Shown one piece after another: positions 47,331-56,542 of a stretch of DNA of 64,000 nucleotides. The first letter of the stretch is position 1; each line of letters begins with the position of its first letter. This DNA comes from UBA10438 sp964432155 (GTDB lineage Bacteria; Bacteroidota; Ignavibacteria; Kapaibacteriales; Kapaibacteriaceae). Where the stretch lies: positions 124,001 to 188,000 of the forward strand of contig CAYSMF010000001.1 in NCBI GenBank assembly GCA_964432155.1, given 5' to 3'. The notes below the pieces were generated by a model. That model was not told the origin of the DNA. It did not search any database and saw only the letters and a program-made list of their open reading frames with translations. The position numbers and the translations under genes are program-made.

Positions 47331-49822
47331 TGCGGTCATGGCTTCAGAGCGCGATCGGTCTCACCGTGACATCGCTTGTGTTGCTGGGATGCTTTGTTCT
47401 CTTTGCCGTGCTCTTGGCAACACGGAGTCATCCAGAGCCGTATCAAGAGGAGCAGGCAACGGTTACTGATACTGTACGTGTGTTTCGGAATAGCTTTGGC
47501 ATTCCGCACATCGTCGGCCGTACACTCGAAGATGTCGTGTTTGCGCAAGGCGTAGCACATGCACAGGATCGTTTGTGGCAAATGGACGTGTGGCGTCGAG
47601 TTGGGCGTGGTACGTTGGCCGAAGTACTGGGTGCTGAAGCAGTACCGGTGGATGCTTTCATGCGTACACTCGATATTGTTGGCATTGCTCGGCAGAATAT
47701 GCGTGTTGTCGACAAGCGCACATTCGCGCTTTTGGAGGCGTACTGTCGCGGCGTGAATACCTTCATCGAGCGTAATCGCGAGGACTTGCCATTCGAGTTT
47801 GATGCGTTACAATACACACCGGCTCCATGGACGCCTGAAGATTGTCTAATCGTAGGTCGTGCGCTTGCGTTCGAAGTATCGCTGGCTTTTTGGTCGGATC
47901 TTGTGTTTGCTCAGATTGCACAGAAACGCGGTGCTGGAGCAGAGGGATTGTTTATTCCGCGATCAGCAGTAGGTCCATTTGTCCTCGACTCCTCATCACG
48001 ACGGCTTGACACGCTCGGAGCCAATCGTGCCCCAGGCAATGGCACTACCGCGCAAGCCTCTGATGTGCTCGATCATGTAGCTCCATTGATTTCAACAATG
48101 CGCCTGGTGCGCAACAAGTTGGGCATGGTGGGTTCGGGATATGGAAGTAATTGCTGGGCCGTGCGCGCTGAAGATGGCGCAACGAGTCTCGCGAACGATC
48201 CGCACTTATCGGTATCGATGCCGCCTAAGTGGTACCAGATTCACCTGAGCGCTCCTGGTTTCAACGTCATTGGAATGAGTCTGCCTGGTATTCCCTTCGT
48301 GTTGTCAGGACGCAATGACAACGTTGCGTGGGGCTTCACCAATACCATGATTGATGATGTTGACTACGTGGCTGAGCGTGTTGATCCATCAAACCAGAAT
48401 TACTACTTCGAGGGGAACGGTACACGCGTGAAGTTCCGGTACCGTCGCGATACGATTCGCATTCGCGGACGTGCTGATTCGCTCATCGATCTGCGTTTTA
48501 CGAATCGATCCTGCGTCGTCTCCGACTATCACCTTCTGCGCACGCCGTCGGTGCTCACCAAAACGCCGCGAACTATGTCGACGACGATGCTGAATCGCAC
48601 GTGTCTAACGATGCGATGGACAGCTCGGTACAAGAGTGACGAGATGACTGCGTTGTTGAAGATCAACAAGAGTCGGACATTCTCCGATGTTGTCTCAGCT
48701 GTGTCCACATGGGGTGCTCCTACGCTGAACTTCAGTGTGGCATCGCAAGATGGTGCAATTGGCACGGTCATCGCAGGCTTTATTCCACGTCGTGGATCTG
48801 CGAACCCACACCTCCCTATCCCAACAAATGTTGCGGGTGCCGACTGGAGTGGAGTAGCGTCGATGACATCGCTTGGGAGCGTTCGCAATCCATCGCGCGG
48901 TTTTGTTGCGTCTGCAAATAACCCTGTCTCGAGCAATCCCCCATTCTACATCGGCTCGATCTACGAGCCTTCATCGCGTATTCAACGCATCTACGAGTTG
49001 CTGTCGATTTACCGATCACCAACAGCGCGTGATCATAAAGTGATGCAGCTCGACATCGTCTCTCCGTATGCGCGTCAGATGTGCCAGCGCTTAATCCCGA
49101 TTCTTCGCAAGGGAACCTCACGCTATGGACCGGTAGAACAGCGAGTACTTGCAGCACTTGCGCGTTGGGATGGTACGCAGGCCTCGCTCGATCCAGCAGC
49201 AACGGTGTATGCTGTGTTTCTGCAACGCATGCTTTGGAACACCTTCCAGGATGAGCTAGGTCCGCAGTTGTACGACGACTGGGCACTTGTCAGCAATCTA
49301 CCGCTCCGCAAGCTCGACGAGATGATCAACGAACCGACGGCGCAAATCTGGGATGATGTGTCAACCACGCAACGCGAAGATCTTGCGTGGATCGCGATCC
49401 GCTCATTCATCGAAGCTGTGTCTGAACTCCGCGAGCGATTTGATAACGAAGACATCCAAACTTGGACGTATGGGCGCATTCACACGGTGACGTTTCCCCA
49501 CTTGTTTGGTGATCACCCGCTTATGCGTCCAGTCATGAATCAAGGTCCGTTCGAAATCTCTGGAAGTCAAACGACAATCCAATCTTCTGAATGGCCAATC
49601 GGGAACCCATACGGCACACGTGTAGCCGCAAGTATGCGGGTCGTCTCAATGCTTCGCGACTCAATTCAATACTCTGTCGTCCCCGGTGGTTCATCTGGAC
49701 AGCCCCTTAGCGCTCACTACGCAGACCAATTGCAACTGTGGCTTAAGGGTGGGTATGTGCGTCTGCCCGTACAACCCGAGCCCGATGTCTCGTTCCGTCT
49801 CTTCCACGTGTTTGTGCCCTAA
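47327..49822 (+). CDS. Penicillin acylase family protein
   Basis: An 831-residue Ntn-hydrolase with a signal-like N-terminal hydrophobic segment (about 10-30). It has FRNSFGIPHIVGRTLEDVVFAQG (quoted in part), HAQDRLWQMDVWRRVGRG and the self-processing site YGSNCWAV. The nucleophile serine is near residue 274 and would become the new N-terminus of the beta chain. Substrates of the family include penicillins, other N-acyl compounds and acyl-homoserine lactones; the true one is unknown. Starts at 47327 or 47330 are both possible. It is encoded after the SDR epimerase. Confidence 0.88.
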   Translation: MMRSWLQSAIGLTVTSLVLLGCFVLFAVLLATRSHPEPYQEEQATVTDTVRVFRNSFGIPHIVGRTLEDVVFAQGVAHAQDRLWQMDVWRRVGRGTLAEVLGAEAVPVDAFMRTLDIVGIARQNMRVVDKRTFALLEAYCRGVNTFIERNREDLPFEFDALQYTPAPWTPEDCLIVGRALAFEVSLAFWSDLVFAQIAQKRGAGAEGLFIPRSAVGPFVLDSSSRRLDTLGANRAPGNGTTAQASDVLDHVAPLISTMRLVRNKLGMVGSGYGSNCWAVRAEDGATSLANDPHLSVSMPPKWYQIHLSAPGFNVIGMSLPGIPFVLSGRNDNVAWGFTNTMIDDVDYVAERVDPSNQNYYFEGNGTRVKFRYRRDTIRIRGRADSLIDLRFTNRSCVVSDYHLLRTPSVLTKTPRTMSTTMLNRTCLTMRWTARYKSDEMTALLKINKSRTFSDVVSAVSTWGAPTLNFSVASQDGAIGTVIAGFIPRRGSANPHLPIPTNVAGADWSGVASMTSLGSVRNPSRGFVASANNPVSSNPPFYIGSIYEPSSRIQRIYELLSIYRSPTARDHKVMQLDIVSPYARQMCQRLIPILRKGTSRYGPVEQRVLAALARWDGTQASLDPAATVYAVFLQRMLWNTFQDELGPQLYDDWALVSNLPLRKLDEMINEPTAQIWDDVSTTQREDLAWIAIRSFIEAVSELRERFDNEDIQTWTYGRIHTVTFPHLFGDHPLMRPVMNQGPFEISGSQTTIQSSEWPIGNPYGTRVAASMRVVSMLRDSIQYSVVPGGSSGQPLSAHYADQLQLWLKGGYVRLPVQPEPDVSFRLFHVFVP

Positions 49823-49837
49823 GACAAGCGCTTTCCC

Positions 49838-49845
49838 TATCTTCG
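49838..49845 (+). promoter_or_regulatory. TAnnTTCG promoter-like box upstream of pepA
   Basis: TATCTTCG lies 36 bases before the pepA start. It has the TAnnTTCG form also seen before prmA and purB. Confidence 0.35.
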
Positions 49846-49881
49846 TTGCGAGTTCTTGAACGTCTAACTCTAGGATTACCC

Positions 49882-51363
49882 ATGTCTGTGACAACTGTTG
49901 TCGGAACCCGTCGCACAGCCAAGGCTGATGCAATCATTGTGTTTGTAGCACAGGACGAAAAGCATTTTGCTGCAGCACAGAAATCACTCACATCTGAGAT
50001 CCCGCACCTGTTGCCATTGTTCTCATCTGGTGATTTCACAGCAAAGCCAAATCAAACAGCGCTGGCATATGGAGGCTCAGCAACAGCTTCTCCGCGCGTT
50101 ATTCTCGTTGGCATGGGTCCGATGACGGGCATCACACCGGAAAAGATCCGTCGCGCCGCTGCCGCAGGCACCAAGCGTGCTGCTGCATGTGGATGCGCAT
50201 CTATTGCCATTGAAGCAATGCCAATGAACGGCATCGATTCGGCTACGGTTGCGCAGGCGATCACCGAAGGATCGATGCTGTCGCAGTACCGCTACGACAA
50301 GTACAAGACCATCAAGAGCGAGTCGAATGGACTCGTCAAGAAGTTCGCACTCGTCACCGATCGTGCACATCTCAAGGCTGTCACGAAGGGGGCTGGCATT
50401 GGCGAACACATCGTCGGCGGTGTGACGCTTGCGCGTGACCTGGCAAACGCGCCAAACTGCGAAATCTATCCAGAGACACTTGCCAAGAAGGTTCAAGAAG
50501 TTGGCAAGAAGGCTGGTTTCAAGACTACGGTTCTGGACAAGAAGAAGATCGAAGATCTCAAGATGGGTGGTCTTCTCGGCGTGAATGCCGGAAGCGTACG
50601 TCCACCAGTGTTCATTGTGATGGAGCACATGAAGGGACCGAAGAACGAGAAGCCGCTCGTCCTCGTTGGTAAGGGTATCACGTTCGATACCGGTGGTATC
50701 TCGATCAAGCCTGCAGCCGGCATGAGCGACATGAAGAGCGACATGCATGGTGCTGCCTCGGTTATCGGCACGATGTACGCGATCGCCAAGCTTGGCGTGA
50801 AGCGCAACATCATCGCCCTCGTTCCATCAACAGAGAACATGCCTAGCGGCACGGCATACGTTCCTGGCGACATCCTGACGTTCATGAACGGCAAGACCGC
50901 TGAGATCGACAATACAGATGCCGAAGGCCGGTTGATCCTCGCTGATGCACTTTGTTATGCAGACCGGTTTAAGCCAAGTGCAGTCATTGACTTGGCTACT
51001 CTGACTGGAGCCTGTGTTATTGCACTCGGTACCGTGACATCGGGTATGATGGGAACGGACGAGAAGACAAAGAACCGTCTGCGTGCCGCTGCTGACCGTA
51101 CCAATGAGTACGTGTGCGAGCTGCCGCTCTACGAAGAGTACGAGGAGCAGATTTCAAGCGATTACGCCGACATCAAGAACTCCGGAGGTCGTAACGCCGG
51201 CGCGATTACGGCGGCGCTCTTCCTCAAGCACTTCGTCTCCTACCCATGGGTTCACCTTGATATTGCTGGTACTGGAATTCAACCCAAGGCCGGACATTAC
51301 ACGCCGAAGGGCGGCTCAGGGGTTGGCGTTCGCCTCCTGACTGACATGATTCGCCACTGGTAA
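49882..51363 (+). CDS. pepA: Leucyl aminopeptidase (M17 family)
   Basis: A 493-residue cytosolic aminopeptidase. The metal-site segments VGKGITFDTGGISIKPAAGM, MKSDMHGAA and NTDAEGRLILADAL are complete. The start at 49882 was chosen because AGGATTACCC lies just before it and the N-terminal domain begins there; a longer start at 49846 has no support. The sigma-factor gene follows after 18 bases, so pepA may share transcripts with the sigma/anti-sigma/TlpA group. Confidence 0.95.
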   Translation: MSVTTVVGTRRTAKADAIIVFVAQDEKHFAAAQKSLTSEIPHLLPLFSSGDFTAKPNQTALAYGGSATASPRVILVGMGPMTGITPEKIRRAAAAGTKRAAACGCASIAIEAMPMNGIDSATVAQAITEGSMLSQYRYDKYKTIKSESNGLVKKFALVTDRAHLKAVTKGAGIGEHIVGGVTLARDLANAPNCEIYPETLAKKVQEVGKKAGFKTTVLDKKKIEDLKMGGLLGVNAGSVRPPVFIVMEHMKGPKNEKPLVLVGKGITFDTGGISIKPAAGMSDMKSDMHGAASVIGTMYAIAKLGVKRNIIALVPSTENMPSGTAYVPGDILTFMNGKTAEIDNTDAEGRLILADALCYADRFKPSAVIDLATLTGACVIALGTVTSGMMGTDEKTKNRLRAAADRTNEYVCELPLYEEYEEQISSDYADIKNSGGRNAGAITAALFLKHFVSYPWVHLDIAGTGIQPKAGHYTPKGGSGVGVRLLTDMIRHW

Positions 51364-51381
51364 GAGAGCCCAATCCTACGC

Positions 51382-52002
51382 ATGTCTGACCCAACAGCAC
51401 TACGAGCAGAGTTCGAGCGTGAGGCAATCCCGCACATGGCGGCGTTGTATACGTTCGCTGTTCGGATGACGCGCGATGAGGACGATGCGTCGGACCTTGT
51501 ACAGGAGACGTATCTAAAGGCCTACCGGTTCTTCGACAAGTTTGAACGGGGAACTAACTGCAAGGCCTGGCTGTTCCGAATTTTAAAGAATTCGTACATC
51601 AACCGTTTCCGGAAGTCGTCAAAGGCTCCCGACACGGTCGAGTACGATGTCATCGAAGAGTTTTACGAGACAATTCGGGACAGTTCTGTAGAGACATCTG
51701 TGCTGGAAGAGCAAATGTTTGCCCAGGCACTTGATGACGAGGTGTCTACTGCACTGAACCGATTGCCTGACGAGTTTCGGACCGTGATCATTCTCTGCGA
51801 TATTGAGAACTTCACCTACGAAGAAATTGCCGAGTTTATTGACTGTCCCATTGGGACAGTGCGTTCACGTCTGCACCGTGCACGAAAGATCCTGGCTTCG
51901 CAACTCGCATCATACGCTCGTGAGCGTGGATTTGAAGTTGACGGCGAGGAAGCGAGTCGTGACAATGGGTTGCATGTTTCAGACGGGAGGACACCGGAAT
52001 GA
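51382..52002 (+). CDS. ECF RNA polymerase sigma factor
   Basis: A 206-residue group IV sigma factor. Region 2 reads DDASDLVQETYLKAYRFFDK (about residues 33-52) and NCKAWLFRILKNSYINRFRK; region 4 has LPDEFRTVIILCDIENFTYEEIAE, then GTVRSRLHRARK. The sequence is close in look to the SigH/SigR (ECF12-like) group, which responds to disulfide stress in Actinobacteria. It ends by overlapping the putative anti-sigma gene (ATGA), the usual arrangement of ECF factor and its regulator. Confidence 0.92.
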   Translation: MSDPTALRAEFEREAIPHMAALYTFAVRMTRDEDDASDLVQETYLKAYRFFDKFERGTNCKAWLFRILKNSYINRFRKSSKAPDTVEYDVIEEFYETIRDSSVETSVLEEQMFAQALDDEVSTALNRLPDEFRTVIILCDIENFTYEEIAEFIDCPIGTVRSRLHRARKILASQLASYARERGFEVDGEEASRDNGLHVSDGRTPE

Positions 52003-52850
52003 CGACCGGAAATGAACTTGATGCACTCGTGAGTGCATACGTCGATGGCGAGCGCCTCGACAATGCAGAATTACATCGCGTGCAAGCAGCACTCTCGTCG
52101 AGCGATCAGATGCGTAGGGACGTTTCCTTGCAGCATGCAACGCGCTCACTTGTACGGGAACGTGCTGGCAGACTTCGCAATCAGCCACCTGCACACTTGC
52201 GCGCATCGATCGGTGCCGCGCTTGATGCCGTCGATGCCTCCCCTGCTGCGTCAGCACCCGCCTCCTCCTGGAGCTTTGCTGAAGCGATCCGATCGCTGTT
52301 TGCTACTCCTGCTCTCGTTCGAGGCTTGGTAGCTGTTGGCTCCGTTGCCGTGATTGCGCTTGTTGCGCTCGTCGTGCTGCGTGAACCTTCGCAGGTATCA
52401 ACCGAAGTATCGTCCGTTGCGTACGCGTCGTTTGGCAGTGTCGTGAATGGCTCCTTTCCAATCGAGCGGTCGAGTTCTAATGAGTCTGAACTCCGTGCAT
52501 TTTTCGCCGACAAGGGTGTTGAGTTTCCGGTGTTCTTCCCACAACTCGACGCTTCGCTCCGTGGTGGAAGTGTGGTGACGATCAACGGACGCCAGTGCGT
52601 TCAACTTGTGTATTCAGCGGGCTCAACACCGATCTACCTTCTGGAGACAGACAACGCCGATATCACTGGTGGACGTGTCGAGCTGGCGAAAGAAATCCTC
52701 GATGATGTCGAGCAGAGTCGTTGGCACTGGGAAGAACGCGCTGATGTAGGCACGATGTTTGTTTGGAAGAGCAATAATGTGATGTGCACTGCCGTCTCTA
52801 CATTGCCAACGAATGAATTCTCTGCACTGTTCCGACTTGAGACCTTGTAA
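51999..52850 (+). CDS. Putative membrane-spanning anti-sigma factor without zinc motif
   Basis: A 283-residue protein with a cytoplasmic N-terminal region (about 1-75, LVSAYVDGERLDNAELHRVQ) that resembles anti-sigma domains, one transmembrane segment (about 107-128) and a periplasmic C-terminal domain. The HxxxCxxC zinc motif of ZAS anti-sigma factors is absent; the only cysteines are C200 and C263, both in the outer domain. Role as regulator is inferred from position: it overlaps the sigma gene by four bases, and its TAA overlaps the next ATG. Confidence 0.7.
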   Translation: MTTGNELDALVSAYVDGERLDNAELHRVQAALSSSDQMRRDVSLQHATRSLVRERAGRLRNQPPAHLRASIGAALDAVDASPAASAPASSWSFAEAIRSLFATPALVRGLVAVGSVAVIALVALVVLREPSQVSTEVSSVAYASFGSVVNGSFPIERSSSNESELRAFFADKGVEFPVFFPQLDASLRGGSVVTINGRQCVQLVYSAGSTPIYLLETDNADITGGRVELAKEILDDVEQSRWHWEERADVGTMFVWKSNNVMCTAVSTLPTNEFSALFRLETL

Positions 52851-53395
52851 TGAAGACTCTTCTAGCTCTCGCCCTTGTTGCTACGACTGTCGCGGCTGTA
52901 GCGCTCACGACATCAACGAGCTCAACGTCAACGACACCAGCACAGGTGTTTCTTGTTGATCAGGTCATGCCTCGTGGCACCAACAAGGCAGTTGACTTCA
53001 CTTGGAAAGACGGCGCCAAGACAATGTCGTTCTCCGAGGCCACAAAGGGCAAAGTTGTGCTGCTCAACATTTGGGCGACTTGGTGTGGACCATGTCGACG
53101 CGAGCTTCCTGATCTTGTGGCACTCTCACAGGAAATGGCACCGAAGGGTGTTGTCATCATGGGCGTGAGTCTTGATGAAAAGGAACCACGCCTTCAGAAT
53201 GTGAAGTCCTTCGTTGAGAAAATGGGCATTCCCTACATCAACGTTATCGACAACCTGAAGATCTCGGACGCATACGGCGGTATCCAGTCGATTCCTACAA
53301 CGTTCATCATTGACCGTCAGGGCAATATTGTCCAGAAGATCGTTGGAATGCAGTCGAAGGAAGCATTCCGTGCTGCGATTACAAAGGCGCTGTAA
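52850..53395 (+). CDS. TlpA/ResA-type thioredoxin-like protein, exported
   Basis: A 181-residue thioredoxin-fold protein with an N-terminal signal or anchor (about 3-20) and the redox site WATWCGPCRREL (C79, C82). The cis-proline is in SIPTTF. TlpA/ResA proteins reduce disulfides in the periplasm, often for cytochrome c or outer-membrane protein assembly. It overlaps the anti-sigma gene (TAATG), so it is probably regulated with, or acts in, the same system. Confidence 0.9.
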   Translation: MKTLLALALVATTVAAVALTTSTSSTSTTPAQVFLVDQVMPRGTNKAVDFTWKDGAKTMSFSEATKGKVVLLNIWATWCGPCRRELPDLVALSQEMAPKGVVIMGVSLDEKEPRLQNVKSFVEKMGIPYINVIDNLKISDAYGGIQSIPTTFIIDRQGNIVQKIVGMQSKEAFRAAITKAL

Positions 53396-53402
53396 CAGCC
53401 CC

Positions 53403-54701
53403 TTACCATATTTCGATGATCATCGACGGCTTCCGCTCCACGGGAGCCGTTTCTGTTTGTAAGAGCTGTCTCATTGCATCAGCCAGCCGTTCTCGCTGCT
53501 GCTGATTGTGAGCATACACACTTGCAAGTGCATCACCTGGCTGTACCTCGGATCCTCGCTCGCAGTGGAGAACCACACCAGCACTCGGATCGATGCGATC
53601 GTCTTCGCGCTGCCTGCCCCCTCCTGCTTCAAGCACTGCATCGGCTACCCTACGTGCATCGAGGGCTCGTACCCACCCATGAGCCTGCGCCTCTACCACG
53701 ATTGGGGTGGACGTTGCATACGTCTCGACCGCCTCAGACCAGCGACCTCCCTGTTGCGCGATCATGTGATGGAATCGTTGATGAGCGTTACCATGCTTCC
53801 ATTCGCGGACGACGCGCATCCTACTCTCCTCAATCGTATCGGCGATTCCAGCGAGATGGACCATTTGTGCTGTGAGTTCAATCGTGACTTCTGCGAGTGA
53901 TGTCTGAGCAGAAGTTGCTAGAGCATGTTCTGCTTCGGCAATCTCCAGCCAATTTCCAACAGCATACCCAAGCGGTTCATCCATACGTGTGAAGACAAAA
54001 CGCACGGGTACTCCTGCAGACTCACAAACGCGCTGCATGGACTCTGCCAGTGTGCGTGCCTGATCGAAGGTTTGCATGAATGCTGCAGATCCCACCTTCA
54101 TATCCATGACGAGACCATCGAGGCTTTCAGCAAACTTCTTACTCAGGATCGAAGCTGTAATGAGTCCGACATTTTCGACGGTGCCAGTAACGTCTCGAAC
54201 TGCATAGAGCACTCTGTCGGCTGGAGCCAAATCATGTGTCTGACCTGCCATGAACAGACCATGTTCGGTAAGACACTGATCCATCTGAGCGTCATCGATC
54301 GCGATCGTGAACCCTGGTACACTCTCGAGCTTGTCGAGAGTTCCACCTGTGTGCCCCAGGCCACGTCCACTGATCATGGGAACGTCGAGACCGCAGCAGG
54401 CGGCCAGTGGCGCCAAAAGGAGCGACACCTTATCTCCGACGCCACCTGTCGAGTGCTTATCGATACGCCGGCGTCCCGTAGGCGTCCGACGAAGAATACG
54501 ACCACTTTGCGTCATTGCCATGGTCAGCGCTGCGGTCTCCTCTGGGCTAAGCCCCCGAACACACGATGCCATGCAAAAAGCACCAACCTGTGCTGAACTC
54601 ACAGAGCCAGCAACGACCCCTTCAATGAAGCCACGGATATCATCTGGCAAGAGTTCATTGCCATCTCGTTTCCAACGGAGGAGTTCTTTCGTGGACTTCA
54701 T
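53403..54701 (-). CDS. deoA: Thymidine/pyrimidine-nucleoside phosphorylase
   Basis: Cleaves pyrimidine nucleosides with phosphate to base and sugar-1-phosphate. The 432-residue protein has the family signature HSTGGVGDKVSLLLAPL and SGRGLGHTGGTLDKLESVPGF, with a C-terminal domain ending HCERGSEVQPGDALASVYAH. PyNP and DeoA cannot be told apart here. The start at 54701 fits the opening MKSTKELLRWKRDGNELLPD; the longer frame runs 95 residues into the divergent methyltransferase gene. A TAGTTTAC string at 54741-54748 might be its promoter box. Confidence 0.9.
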   Translation of the reverse strand: MKSTKELLRWKRDGNELLPDDIRGFIEGVVAGSVSSAQVGAFCMASCVRGLSPEETAALTMAMTQSGRILRRTPTGRRRIDKHSTGGVGDKVSLLLAPLAACCGLDVPMISGRGLGHTGGTLDKLESVPGFTIAIDDAQMDQCLTEHGLFMAGQTHDLAPADRVLYAVRDVTGTVENVGLITASILSKKFAESLDGLVMDMKVGSAAFMQTFDQARTLAESMQRVCESAGVPVRFVFTRMDEPLGYAVGNWLEIAEAEHALATSAQTSLAEVTIELTAQMVHLAGIADTIEESRMRVVREWKHGNAHQRFHHMIAQQGGRWSEAVETYATSTPIVVEAQAHGWVRALDARRVADAVLEAGGGRQREDDRIDPSAGVVLHCERGSEVQPGDALASVYAHNQQQRERLADAMRQLLQTETAPVERKPSMIIEIW

Positions 54702-54708
54702 AGGTTTG
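54701..54708 (+). promoter_or_regulatory. TAnnTTTG promoter-like box touching the SpoU methyltransferase start
   Basis: TAGGTTTG is an exact match ending four bases before the ATG at 54713. It also overlaps the deoA start codon on the other strand. A transcript started at the usual distance would begin at or inside the start codon. Confidence 0.55.
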
Positions 54709-54712
54709 CAGG

Positions 54713-55471
54713 ATGATAAACGACTACGTTCGGTGCACGAGTAAACTACGAAATGAGATCCGTGATCTTCACACGGCTCGAGCTCGGCGTGAGGCGGGCA
54801 CCTTCCTCGTTGAGGGACCCCATGCGTGCGAGGAACTTCTCGCTGCGTCTGCCACTGTTCAGTGCGTCGTAATCCGCGATGATGCGGAACAGCGATCGCT
54901 CGATGTTGCACGAATCTTCTCTGAACGTGGTGTTCCCGTGTACGCAGTCGGATCACGCGATATGGAGCGGATGGCAGACACCACAACGCCGCGAGACATC
55001 CTTGCTGTTGCGCAGATCCCCGCGCCGAAGGCCGTAGGCTCGCGCATTATTGTGCTCGACGTCATCGCTGATCCAGGAAATCTTGGAACAATCATTCGAA
55101 CGGCAGCATGGTTTGGATACCACGATATCATTCTCATGGAAGGATCCGCCGATCCGTATGCTCCGAAGGTTGTGCGTGCTAGTGTTGGAGCGTTACTTCG
55201 TGTGAATGTCGTACGCGATGTAGCACTCGACTCCCTATGGGAATTGATTGGTGACGTACCGCTATATGCAGCATCGACTCGGGGCGGTGAACATCCGTCA
55301 GCGCTTCGAGGCGTGTCAACGTGTGCACTTGTCGTTGGTTCGGAAGCGCATGGCGTGCGATCTGAGATAATCTCGCGCTGTGCTACGTTAATCACGATCC
55401 CGGGTTCTGATGCTGTTGAATCATTGAACGCTGGCATTGCTGGTGCAATTCTGATGTACGAAGCGCAATGA
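54713..55471 (+). CDS. TrmH/SpoU-family RNA 2'-O-methyltransferase
   Basis: A 252-residue SPOUT methyltransferase for rRNA or tRNA ribose. An N-terminal substrate-binding domain (LRNEIRDLHTARARREAGTF) is followed by motif 1 NLGTIIRTAAWFG, motif 2 VVGSEAHGV and motif 3 IPGSDAVESLNAGIAGAILMYE. Motif 3 is slightly altered from the usual IPM form. The ATG at 54713 has no Shine-Dalgarno site and may be leaderless. The stop overlaps the aminotransferase start (ATGA). The target nucleotide is unknown. Confidence 0.88.
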   Translation: MINDYVRCTSKLRNEIRDLHTARARREAGTFLVEGPHACEELLAASATVQCVVIRDDAEQRSLDVARIFSERGVPVYAVGSRDMERMADTTTPRDILAVAQIPAPKAVGSRIIVLDVIADPGNLGTIIRTAAWFGYHDIILMEGSADPYAPKVVRASVGALLRVNVVRDVALDSLWELIGDVPLYAASTRGGEHPSALRGVSTCALVVGSEAHGVRSEIISRCATLITIPGSDAVESLNAGIAGAILMYEAQ

Positions 55472-56532
55472 AGAACCAACTCTTGTTTACGCCCGGACCA
55501 GTTCCATTGCCTGTAGAGGTAGCCACTGCTGGTGCCTCGATTGAGTGGTATCATCAGAGTGATGCATTTGGCTCATTTGTCGAGGACCTCTCGGTACGTC
55601 TTCAGCATGTGTTGTATGCCCAATCACCAGTGCTCATGCTCTCGGGCAGCTCGATGACTGGTCTCGATGCGTGTGCTGCGTCGCTTCAACGAAAGGACGA
55701 TGTTGTACTGGTGCTTCACCATGGACGATTCGGTGAACGCGTTCGCGACATCGCACGGCTCTACAGTGATCATGTCGCGGTATGTTCGGCATCGTGGGGT
55801 GATACGATTGACCTTGATGAACTTCGTACTACCATCGCATCAATGCCACGCGTTGACATTGTGTGGTGTGTGCATAGCGAGACGTCTACCGGCGTAAGTA
55901 TTGATCTTGCTAATGTTGCTACGATCGTGCGCACCGCACATCCTGATGCACTGATCTGTGTCGACGCTGTCACGAGTGCGGCTATACAAGAGCTTCAGAC
56001 CACTGCCTGGGGTCTCGATGCCGTGATCACTGGAATTCAAAAGGGGTTCAGCTGTTCTCCTGGACTAGCGCTTGTTGCGTTGAGTGAACGTGCCAAGGAG
56101 AAGGCGGAATCGTCCCGCGAATTGTACACACTTGATCTCCATCGCGTTGATGTGAATCTTAGGTCTCGACGCGCCACATGGACACCTCCAACATCCTTGA
56201 TGGCACAGCTTTCAGCATCTGTCGATATGCTGCTGCATCGTGGTATGCCTGCCGTGTGGCAGCATCATCATGATCTTTACGCTGACGTGCGCTCGCGTGC
56301 CGAGGAACGTGGCTTTACTGTATGGGGAGCTTCGACGTCGCGGGGTGTTCTCGTGCTTTCGCATCCTGAGGGACAACGGATTCGCACTACGCTTGAACGG
56401 AAGTTTAACATGATCATCGCAGACGGTCAGGACCACCTTGCTGGGCAGGTAGTACGTTTTGGTCTCTGTGGATCATACACAGTGGATCGATACACCATGC
56501 TGTTCAACGCTATCGATCACATTTTATCATAA
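55468..56532 (+). CDS. Class V aminotransferase (alanine-glyoxylate / phosphoserine aminotransferase type)
   Basis: A 354-residue PLP enzyme. It starts MKNQLLFTPGPVPLPVEVA, has SGSSMTGLDACAASL as phosphate-binding region, VDAVTSAAIQELQTTAWGLD with the PLP-ring aspartate, and the Schiff-base lysine K192 in TGIQKGFSC. The pattern fits the SerC/AGAT-like branch of class V; phosphoserine aminotransferase activity is plausible, since such proteins serve as SerC in several phyla. It is coupled to the methyltransferase upstream and followed after ten bases by the rdgB fusion. Confidence 0.82.
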   Translation: MKNQLLFTPGPVPLPVEVATAGASIEWYHQSDAFGSFVEDLSVRLQHVLYAQSPVLMLSGSSMTGLDACAASLQRKDDVVLVLHHGRFGERVRDIARLYSDHVAVCSASWGDTIDLDELRTTIASMPRVDIVWCVHSETSTGVSIDLANVATIVRTAHPDALICVDAVTSAAIQELQTTAWGLDAVITGIQKGFSCSPGLALVALSERAKEKAESSRELYTLDLHRVDVNLRSRRATWTPPTSLMAQLSASVDMLLHRGMPAVWQHHHDLYADVRSRAEERGFTVWGASTSRGVLVLSHPEGQRIRTTLERKFNMIIADGQDHLAGQVVRFGLCGSYTVDRYTMLFNAIDHILS

Positions 56533-56542
56533 TCCCCCTCCC

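Noticed and set aside
50077..50748. 223-residue antisense frame in pepA
   Set aside because: A shadow of pepA with no motif; it is also inside a highly conserved gene.
54702..54986. 95-residue N-terminal extension of the thymidine phosphorylase frame
   Set aside because: It lies antisense inside the SpoU methyltransferase gene and has no family similarity.
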